Shown here piece after piece: positions 5,819 through 12,570 of a stretch of 23,562 nt of DNA (position 1 is the stretch's first letter; each line of letters opens with the position of its first letter). Source of the stretch: a bacterium (GTDB taxonomy: Bacteria; Planctomycetota; J058; JAJDCP01). Both the position numbers and the translations under genes were made by a program. The notes under the pieces are model-generated. The model did no database searches. It saw nothing but the letters and a program-made list of their open reading frames with translations, and had not been told where the DNA came from. Location of the stretch: the NCBI GenBank assembly GCA_030428695.1, contig JAUIEM010000122.1, forward strand, positions 1 through 23,562. Reading direction: 5' to 3'.

Positions 5819-7485
5819 CAGTTCCCTCCCGAGAGGCCGGCCGCGATGCCTTCGCTGCGCGGATCGGCGGCTCCGACCAGGCGCCCGTCGGGCAGGCGCG
5901 CGATCGCGTGGACGCGGCCGATCAGGCTGCGCTCGGCGACCTCGTGGCCGAGGGCCTCGAGGGCGTCGCGCCAGGGCGCGGGCGTGCCCTTCTCGTACTG
6001 GATGCGGTCGGGCAGCCACTGGTGGTGGACGCGCGGCGCGGCGACCGCGGAGGCGAGGTCTTCGCCGGCGCTGAGGCGGCAGATCAGCTGCACGACGGTG
6101 GTGATGATCGTCGAGCCGCCCGGGCTGCCGAGCACCCAGAGCAGCTCGCCTTCCTCGTCGAGGACGATGGTCGGGGACATCGACGACAGCGGGCGCTTGC
6201 CGGGGGCGACGGTGTTCTCCTCGCCCTGGATCAGGCCGTACAGGTTCGGGCGCCCGGGCGCGGTGGTGAAGTCGTCCATCTCGTTGTTCAACAGCACGCC
6301 GGTGCCGCCGGCGACGAAGCACGAGCCGTAGCTGCCGTTCAGGGTGGTGGTCAGGCTGACCGCTCCGCCCGCGGCATCGACGACCGACAGGTGGGTGGTC
6401 TCCTCGGACTCCCGGGGGAAGCCGACGCCGACCTCGGCCGAGGGCGTCGCCCGCGCGGGGTCGAAGTCGGCGAGGCGACCGGCGTGGTACTCGCGGTCGA
6501 GCAGGAGGGAGGTCGGCAGGGCGGCGAAGTCGGGGTCGCCGAAGGCGTAGCGGTCGGCGTAGGCGCGACGGCAGGCCTCGACGTAGCGGTGCACCCAGTC
6601 CGGCGAGCCGACCTCGAGGGCGTCGGCCCCGAGCAGCTCGAGGCCGGTCAAAATGCCGGCCATGCACAGGCCGCCGGAGCTGGGCGGGGCCATGCTGTAG
6701 ACCCGGTTGCCCGCGTAGCTGAAGGCGACCGGGTCGCGCCAGACCGGCCGGTAGGCGGCGAGGTCCTCGACGCTGATCAGGCCGCCGGCCTCCTGGCAGC
6801 TGCGGGCGAGCTCGGCGGCGACGTCGCCCGCGTAGAAGCCCGCGGACCCTTCGTCGCGGATCGCCCGCAGGGTTCCCGCCAGCCCCGGCTGGCGCCAAAG
6901 GGTGCCGGCGGTCGGCGCCGCGCCCCCGGGCAGGAAGACCGTCGCAGCCGCGGGGAACTGCGCGAAGCGCTCGGCGCTGCTCGCCAACGAGCCGGCCAGC
7001 CGCGCGTCGACGACGAAGCCGCGGGCGGCGTGGCGCACCGCCGGCGCGACCAGCTTGTCCCAGGGCAGCTGCCCGTAGCGCGCGTGCGCCTCCGCCAGCC
7101 CCGCCACGGTGCCCGGGACGCCGGCCGCGAGGGGGCCGACCAGGCTCGCGCCGGGGATCGGCTCGCCGGCCTCGTCGAGGTACATCGTGCGGTCCGCCGT
7201 CGCCGGGGCGACCTCGCGGAAGTCGAGGGCGACCGGCGCTTCGCCGGGAGGGCGGTAGAGCAGGAAACCGCCGCCGCCGAGGTTGCCCGCGCGCGGGAAG
7301 CTGACCGCGAGGGCGAAGCTGACCGCGACCGCCGCATCGACGGCGTTGCCGCCCTGGTCGAGGATCACGGCGCCGATCTCGGCCGCCCGCCGCTCGGCGG
7401 CGACGACCATGCCGCCCTCGGCGGTGACGGTCTGCTGGCCGCACAGGGGCAGGGCGAGCAGCAGAAGACAGAGCGTGCGCAACAT
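5818..7485 (-). CDS. ggt: gamma-glutamyltranspeptidase precursor
   Basis: 555 residues from ATG with GGAGG about ten bases upstream. A signal peptide (MLRTLCLLLLALPLCGQ) sends it to the periplasm. The family is clear: GGNAVDAAVAVSFAL and GNLGGGGFLLY near the N-terminus, then ETTHLSVVD with the autocatalytic Thr at 363 (6399-6397), GTGVLLNNEMDDF, the PLSSMSPTIVL substrate loop and GSPGGSTIIT. Self-cleavage before T363 should give a large subunit of about 36-38 kDa and a small one of about 20 kDa. It transfers or hydrolyses the gamma-glutamyl group of glutathione and related compounds. Length is normal for the family and all key motifs are intact. A promoter with both boxes lies upstream, and the cytochrome gene follows with a one-base overlap. 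Confidence 0.96.
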   Translation of the reverse strand: MLRTLCLLLLALPLCGQQTVTAEGGMVVAAERRAAEIGAVILDQGGNAVDAAVAVSFALAVSFPRAGNLGGGGFLLYRPPGEAPVALDFREVAPATADRTMYLDEAGEPIPGASLVGPLAAGVPGTVAGLAEAHARYGQLPWDKLVAPAVRHAARGFVVDARLAGSLASSAERFAQFPAAATVFLPGGAAPTAGTLWRQPGLAGTLRAIRDEGSAGFYAGDVAAELARSCQEAGGLISVEDLAAYRPVWRDPVAFSYAGNRVYSMAPPSSGGLCMAGILTGLELLGADALEVGSPDWVHRYVEACRRAYADRYAFGDPDFAALPTSLLLDREYHAGRLADFDPARATPSAEVGVGFPRESEETTHLSVVDAAGGAVSLTTTLNGSYGSCFVAGGTGVLLNNEMDDFTTAPGRPNLYGLIQGEENTVAPGKRPLSSMSPTIVLDEEGELLWVLGSPGGSTIITTVVQLICRLSAGEDLASAVAAPRVHHQWLPDRIQYEKGTPAPWRDALEALGHEVAERSLIGRVHAIARLPDGRLVGAADPRSEGIAAGLSGGN

Positions 7486-7517
7486 CGGGGAAGGTCCTCC
7501 GTGAGCCGTAGACCGCG

Positions 7518-7545
7518 ACTATAGGCATCCTGTGCGTCGGCTCAA
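7518..7545 (-). promoter_or_regulatory. sigma70-like promoter for the ggt-cytochrome operon
   Basis: On the minus strand TTGAGC (7545-7540) and TATAGT (7523-7518) are separated by 16 bp and point toward the transpeptidase ATG at 7485. Four of six -35 bases and five of six -10 bases match consensus. TATAGT is followed after four bases by GTCTAC, a pairing seen again near 20963-20981. Confidence 0.55.
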
Positions 7546-7600
7546 GGCCGTCGGATGGAAGGAGCGCCGAAGCGCGCCGGGCGGCGCGACCGAACGCCGC

Positions 7601-7620
7601 CACAAGGCCCCGCGCTTGTG
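7601..7620. repeat. 6-bp inverted repeat CACAAG / CTTGTG over the kinase promoter region
   Basis: CACAAG (7601-7606) and CTTGTG (7615-7620) are exact reverse complements with an 8-nt spacer. The right arm runs into the extended -10 of the large kinase gene. It could be an operator or a hairpin; the short length allows chance. Confidence 0.3.
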
Positions 7621-7627
7621 CTAGACT
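7619..7627 (+). promoter_or_regulatory. extended -10 (TGCTAGACT) upstream of the large kinase-FGE gene
   Basis: TGC directly precedes TAGACT, giving an extended -10 that would start transcription about 20-25 bases before the GTG at 7657. The same nine bases occur on the opposite strand upstream of tRNA-Leu. The -35 position (GCCACA) is weak, as is common with extended -10 promoters. Confidence 0.4.
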
Positions 7628-7656
7628 AGCGAGTCCCCCCCGGCCAGGAGGAAGCG

Positions 7657-10600
7657 GTGTACTGTCCGAGCTGCGGCCAGCAACAGTCGGCCGGCGCCCG
7701 CTTCTGCTCGAGCTGCGGCAGCGCCCAGGCCACCCTGAGCGGACCGACACGGGCGGGGGCGACCCTGACCGGAGGGCGGACCCTTGGCGGCGCCCGCTCC
7801 TCGACGGCCGGCGAGCAGCTGCGCGGCCGGGTGCTGCGGGGCTTCCGCATCGAGCGCAAGCTCGGCCAGGGGGGCATGGGGGCGGTGTACCTCGCGACCC
7901 AGGTCAAGCTCGGGCGCGAGGTCGCGTTGAAGATCCTGCCGCCGCTGCTCGCCGCCGACGGCGGGCTGATCGCGCGTTTCGAGCGGGAGGCGCGGGCGCT
8001 CGCGGCGGTCGAGTCCTCCCATATCATCCCCATCCACGACCTGTTCGAGGCCGACGGCCTGTTCTGCATCGCGATGGGCTACGCGGCCGGCGGCAGCCTC
8101 GCCGAGCGGCTGCGCCGCGGTCCGGTCGCCGAGGCCGAGGCGGCGGAGCTGATCCGGCAGGCCGCCCTCGGGCTGTTCGACGCCCACCGCGGCGCGGGTC
8201 TGGTGCACCGGGACATCAAGCCGGACAACCTGCTGCTCAGCGCGAGCGGGCGGGTGCTGATCGCCGACTTCGGGCTCGCCCGGGCGGCCCAGGGGAGCAC
8301 CGGCCTGACGCGCTCCGGCAGCCTGCTCGGGACGCCGGCCTTCATGGCCCCCGAGCAGTTCCAGAACGTGCGCGCGGTCGACCATCGTAGCGACCTGTAC
8401 GCCCTCGGCTGCACCCTCTGGACGCTGCTCCTCGGGCGTCCGCCGTTCCGCGGCCCGAGCCCGGCCGCCTTCATGCACCAGCACATCGTCGAGCCGCCGC
8501 CGGACCCGCGCAGCCTGCGCCCCGCCCTGTCCCCGGCCCTGTGCGCCGTGCTCGCCCGGCTGCTCGCCAAGGCGCCGGACGCCCGGTTCCCCGACGGCGC
8601 CGCCCTCGCCGCCGCGCTCGCGCCCCTGTGCGCGTCGGCGCCGAGTGGGGCGCCGCGCGGCGTGCCACCGGCAGGGGAAGCCGCGGTCGCGCGGCGGGAG
8701 GAAGCGCCCGTCCGCGGCGCCGCGGCCAGGGAGGAGCCTCCCGCGCAGTCCACGCCCTCCGCGCGCGCGCCGAGCGGCGAGCGCACGGACGCAGTGCGGG
8801 CGCAGGACGAGGCGCTCGCCGCCCCGGATGCGCCCCGCGGCGCCGGGCGCTGGCTGGCGCTCGCGGTGCTCGCGCTCGCCGTGGGCGGCCTCGGCTGGTT
8901 CCTCTGGCCGGGGGTCGGGGAGGCGCGGCTCGACGGCCTCGAGCCGGCGGACGGCAGCCTGCTGCGCGCGCCGGTCTCGAGCCTGCGCGGCCGGCTGCGC
9001 GGGGCGCCGCTGCCGGACAGCGTCGAGGTCGATGGCCGCCGGGTGCCCGTCGTCGGCGGGAGCTTCGCGGCGCCCATCGCCCTCGTCGAGGGGCGGAACA
9101 CCGTGCGCCTGCGGGTGCTCGGCGAGACGCTGACCTGGTCGGCGACCCTCGACACCACCCCGCCCGCCCTGCGCCTGCTCGCCCCGCATGGGCCCGTCGT
9201 GGCCGGGCGGCGGCCTGCGGTCGAGGTCGCCTGCACGGCGCCGGACCTCGCCTCGCTGGCGATCGACGGCGTCGAGCAGAACCTCGGCGCCGAGCGCTAC
9301 AGCGCCCGCGTGCGCCGGCCGGACGGGCCGACCCTGGTGCTGGTGCGGGCCCGCGACCGGGCGGGCAACGAGAGCAGCCTGGAGGTGCGCTTCCGGGTCG
9401 ACGCGACGCCGCCGGTCCCCGAGGTCGAGGTCGCCTACGACGGGGGGCAGGTGCTGCTGCGGGTGCGCGCCGCCGAGCCGCTCGCCCGCATCGCCGCCGC
9501 CGGGGCGCGGCTCCTGCCGGACGGGCGCCTCGCCCTGCGGCCCGCGGAGCGCGCGGGCGAGCTGCTCGTCGAGGTCGAGGACGAGGCGGGCAACCCCGGC
9601 AGCCGGCTGGTGCGCTATGCCCTCCCCGAGGCCCAGCCCGGCCTGGTCGCGGCCTCCTGGTGGTGGACGCCGGACCGGCAGTTCGAGGAGGCGGAGCGGC
9701 GCGGGCTGCCGGTCGCGGTGCAGAACTCCCTCGGCATGCGGCTCGCGCTGATCCCGCCCGGGCGCTTCACGATGGGCTCGCCTGCGGACGAGGCCTACCA
9801 CATGGTCGACGAGCAGACCCGCGAGGTCGCGCTGACGGTTCCCTTCTACCTCGCCGCCTGCGAGGTGACGAGCGCCCAGTGGGGGAGGTTGATGGGGACG
9901 CCGGACGGCGGCGAGGAGCCGGCCAGCGACTGCACCTGGTACGACGCCCTCGCCTTCTGCAACGCCCTGTCCGAAGCCGAAGGCCTGGCCCCGGTGTACC
10001 GGCTCTCGGCGGTCGAGCGCGATGCGAGCGGCGCGATCGTCGCCGCCGAGGTCGCCTGGCTCGGGCCGCGGCGGGACGGCTACCGGCTGCCGACAGAGGC
10101 GGAGTGGGAGTACGCCTGCCGCGCCGGGAGCGGCGCGATGACCTGGGCCGGCGACTTCGACGAGGAAGACCACGCCGAGCGGCTGGAGCGGGTGGCCTGG
10201 TACTTCGGGAACACCGAGGAGAAGCGCCCGGTCGGTCGCACCCGCCCGAACCCCTGGGGGCTGTACGACACCCACGGCAACGTCTGGGAGTGGTGCTGGG
10301 ATGTGTACTCCGCCCCGATCGGCGTCCCACCTCCGGCCGCCGATCCCCTCGGGCCCCTGCAGGGCGCCTTCCGCTGCGCCCGGGGCGGGGGCTACCAGGC
10401 CCTCGCCGAGCAGCTGCGGGCGGCCAACCGGGCGCGGGAAGAGCCCGGAGCGCGGTTCCCCTGGGTCGGCCTGCGGGTCGCCCGCTCGGTGCCGCCGGAG
10501 CCGGAGCTGTCGTCCCTGCAGACGGCGGCGGCCGAGCTCCTCGGCCTGCCGGCGCTCGAGCGCGGGCCTAGCGGCGTCGACCTCGCGCTCGTGCCCGCCG

Positions 10601-12306
10601 GCAGCTTCATCCGGGGCTCCGCGGAGCGCGCCGGGGCCGGCCCGCCGCACGAGGTCGTGCTCGGCCGGCCCTTCCTGCTCGCGCTGACCGAGCTGACCCA
10701 GCTGCAGTGGCACCACGCCCTCGGCGGCGCCCCGTCGCGATTTCCCGCCGCGGGGGCCAGCGCGCCGGTGGAGAGCGTGACCTGGTACGACGCCCTCGCC
10801 CTGTGCAACGCGCTGTCGGAACAGGCCGGGCTGCCGCCCTTCTACATCCTCGACGAGGTCGTCCGCGACGAGGCAGGGAACATCACCTCCGCGCGGGTCC
10901 GCCGGGAGAGCCTGGACAGCCCGGGCTACCGGCTGCCGACGGAGGCGGAGTGGGAGTATGCCTGCCGGGGCTGCGAGCAGGAACCCTGGAGCGCGGTCTC
11001 CGCCTCGGCGAAGAGCCTCGCGGGGGTCGCCTGGCACACCGGGAACGCCGACGTCGCCTGGGAGGGCTGGTCGGGCGCCGAGCTGACACCGCCGCGGCCG
11101 CTCGCCTCGCTCGGGCCGCATCCGGTCGGGAGCCTGGCGGCGAGCCCGTGGGGCTTTCACGACCTGCTCGGCAACATCTTCGAGTGGACCTGGGATGCGC
11201 AGGGCTCCTACCCGACGGCCAGGCAGCGCGATCCGACCGGCCCCTGGGATGCGTCGCAGCGCACCGTGCGGGGTGGCAGCTTCTTCTCGCCGCCGCAGGA
11301 TGTGCTCGGCCTCGAGCGCTACTACGCCGGCCCCGACCGCGCGATGGGCTCGGTGGGCCTGCGGGTCGCTCGCACCCTCGCCCCGGCGCCGCCGCTGCCC
11401 ACGATGCCGGAGCAGGAGCTGGCGGCGCGGGCACGGCAGGTCCCGGTCGAGGCGCGCAACAGCCTCGGCATGGTGTTGCGGCTGGTGCCGCCGGGCAACT
11501 TCACGCTGGGCTCGCCGGTCGGAGAGCTCGGGCGCTACGACGACGAGACGCAGACCGAGGTGCGCCTGACCCGTGCCCTCTACGTCGCGGCGACCGAGGT
11601 CACGCAGCGGCAGTGGCACGCGCTGCGCGGGGCGCTGCCGTCGAGCTTCGAGGTCGCCGGGGAGGAGGCGCCGGTCGAGGGGATGAGCTGGTACGACGCC
11701 CTCGACTTCTGCAACGCCCTGTCCGAGGCCGAAGGCCTCGAGCCCTGCTACCGGCTCGAGGATGTCGAGCGCGCGAACGGCAGCATCCACGCGGCGACGG
11801 TGCGCTTCCTCGGCCTGGAGCGGAGCGGCTACCGGCTGCCGACCGAGGCGGAGTGGGAGTACTCCTGCCGGGCCGGCACCCGCGGGCCGCTCTACCAGGG
11901 GAGCTGGGACGCCCGCGGCCAGAACGACGTCCCCGCCCTCGACGCGCTCGGCGTCTACGCGGGCAACAGCGGCGTGTCCTGGCAGGGGGACGAGGCGGCG
12001 GACTGGCCCGAGCGCGCCGAGGATTTCCTGTGCGGCGGGATCCACCCCGTCGCCGGCAAGCGGCCGAACCCGTGGGGGCTGTACGACATGCTCGGCAACG
12101 TCGTCGAGTGGTGCTGGGACGGCTACGGCCCCTACGCGCCCGGCCCACTCGTCGACCCCCTCGGCCCCGAGGCCGCACGGCGCGTCCTGCGCGGCGGCAG
12201 CTACCGCCACTACGCGAGCAGCTGCCGGGCGGCCGCGCGGGGGGCGGACGAGCCGGGGGAGGGCTACCGCAACGCCGGCTTCCGGGTCGTGCGCACGATT
12301 CCGTAG
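7657..12306 (+). CDS. membrane Ser/Thr kinase with zinc ribbon and three FGE/SUMF1-type domains
   Basis: 1549 residues from GTG with GGAGGAAG just upstream. Order: zinc ribbon (C3, C6, C17, C20); Hanks-type kinase about 60-325 with glycine loop LGQGGMGAVY (69-78), K92, HRDIKPDN (D186, N191), DFG (204-206) and GTPAFMAPE; an Ala/Pro-rich linker; a single membrane helix from W399 to about 417; Ig-like beta repeats about 420-675 (DTTPPALRLL, DATPPVPEVE); then three FGE-type domains at about 690-945, 972-1241 and 1268-1548. Each has a GxF-GS opening, a WYDAL-CNALSE block, GYRLPTEAEWEY and a GNxxEW motif. The kinase looks active and cytosolic, so the Ig and FGE parts should lie outside the membrane. 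None of the three keeps both FGE catalytic cysteines, so I infer binding or sensing rather than formylglycine formation. Similar kinase-FGE fusions are known in Planctomycetota; three copies in one chain is notable. Confidence 0.93.
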   Translation: MYCPSCGQQQSAGARFCSSCGSAQATLSGPTRAGATLTGGRTLGGARSSTAGEQLRGRVLRGFRIERKLGQGGMGAVYLATQVKLGREVALKILPPLLAADGGLIARFEREARALAAVESSHIIPIHDLFEADGLFCIAMGYAAGGSLAERLRRGPVAEAEAAELIRQAALGLFDAHRGAGLVHRDIKPDNLLLSASGRVLIADFGLARAAQGSTGLTRSGSLLGTPAFMAPEQFQNVRAVDHRSDLYALGCTLWTLLLGRPPFRGPSPAAFMHQHIVEPPPDPRSLRPALSPALCAVLARLLAKAPDARFPDGAALAAALAPLCASAPSGAPRGVPPAGEAAVARREEAPVRGAAAREEPPAQSTPSARAPSGERTDAVRAQDEALAAPDAPRGAGRWLALAVLALAVGGLGWFLWPGVGEARLDGLEPADGSLLRAPVSSLRGRLRGAPLPDSVEVDGRRVPVVGGSFAAPIALVEGRNTVRLRVLGETLTWSATLDTTPPALRLLAPHGPVVAGRRPAVEVACTAPDLASLAIDGVEQNLGAERYSARVRRPDGPTLVLVRARDRAGNESSLEVRFRVDATPPVPEVEVAYDGGQVLLRVRAAEPLARIAAAGARLLPDGRLALRPAERAGELLVEVEDEAGNPGSRLVRYALPEAQPGLVAASWWWTPDRQFEEAERRGLPVAVQNSLGMRLALIPPGRFTMGSPADEAYHMVDEQTREVALTVPFYLAACEVTSAQWGRLMGTPDGGEEPASDCTWYDALAFCNALSEAEGLAPVYRLSAVERDASGAIVAAEVAWLGPRRDGYRLPTEAEWEYACRAGSGAMTWAGDFDEEDHAERLERVAWYFGNTEEKRPVGRTRPNPWGLYDTHGNVWEWCWDVYSAPIGVPPPAADPLGPLQGAFRCARGGGYQALAEQLRAANRAREEPGARFPWVGLRVARSVPPEPELSSLQTAAAELLGLPALERGPSGVDLALVPAGSFIRGSAERAGAGPPHEVVLGRPFLLALTELTQLQWHHALGGAPSRFPAAGASAPVESVTWYDALALCNALSEQAGLPPFYILDEVVRDEAGNITSARVRRESLDSPGYRLPTEAEWEYACRGCEQEPWSAVSASAKSLAGVAWHTGNADVAWEGWSGAELTPPRPLASLGPHPVGSLAASPWGFHDLLGNIFEWTWDAQGSYPTARQRDPTGPWDASQRTVRGGSFFSPPQDVLGLERYYAGPDRAMGSVGLRVARTLAPAPPLPTMPEQELAARARQVPVEARNSLGMVLRLVPPGNFTLGSPVGELGRYDDETQTEVRLTRALYVAATEVTQRQWHALRGALPSSFEVAGEEAPVEGMSWYDALDFCNALSEAEGLEPCYRLEDVERANGSIHAATVRFLGLERSGYRLPTEAEWEYSCRAGTRGPLYQGSWDARGQNDVPALDALGVYAGNSGVSWQGDEAADWPERAEDFLCGGIHPVAGKRPNPWGLYDMLGNVVEWCWDGYGPYAPGPLVDPLGPEAARRVLRGGSYRHYASSCRAAARGADEPGEGYRNAGFRVVRTIP
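9937..11873 (+). repeat. three near-identical coding blocks within the FGE-type domains
   Basis: Two blocks recur three times with high nucleotide identity. TGGTACGACGCCCTCG starts at 9937 and 10783; the third copy, at 11689, continues with GACTTC instead of GCCTTC. GGCTACCGGCTGCCGAC starts at 10078, 10924 and 11827, each followed by an almost unchanged GAGGCGGAGTGGGAGTA. The sequence between and after the blocks diverges strongly. Tandem duplication, with either purifying selection or gene conversion on these cores, explains this. Confidence 0.7.
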
Positions 12307-12325
12307 GGGAACCGCGAGGGGAGGA

Positions 12326-12407
<82 letters not shown>

Positions 12408-12425
12408 GTGGGATCGGCCGCGAGG

Positions 12426-12434
12426 AGTCTAGCA
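12426..12434 (-). promoter_or_regulatory. extended -10 (TGCTAGACT) for tRNA-Leu
   Basis: On the minus strand TGCTAGACT ends 18 bases before the first base of the tRNA, a suitable distance for a short 5' leader. A weak -35 (TGGAAA) lies 16 bp further upstream. The same nine bases precede the large kinase gene. Confidence 0.4.
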
Positions 12435-12570
12435 GACCGGGCGGCGATTTCCAGCGCGGGTCCGGGACGACGAGCTTCCGGGGAGGAAAACGGAAAAACA
12501 CACATCCCATCCGGACCCGTATGCGTCTACCGCGATGTTCCATCAACCTCTTGTCCGGAGCATGCCACCG

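Noticed and set aside
7621..12210. A very long open frame on the minus strand, opposite the large kinase gene
   Set aside because: Its translation is Arg/Ala/Gly/Pro-rich with no domain, while the plus strand has clear kinase and FGE motifs. Such mirror frames are expected in DNA this GC-rich.
12100..12303. A diversity-generating retroelement variable region at the end of the third FGE-type domain
   Set aside because: FGE folds are known targets, but no reverse transcriptase, template repeat or Asn/AAY-rich codons are present in the window.
9724..12303. Active formylglycine-generating enzyme
   Set aside because: The paired catalytic Cys are missing in all three domains and no sulfatase gene is nearby.
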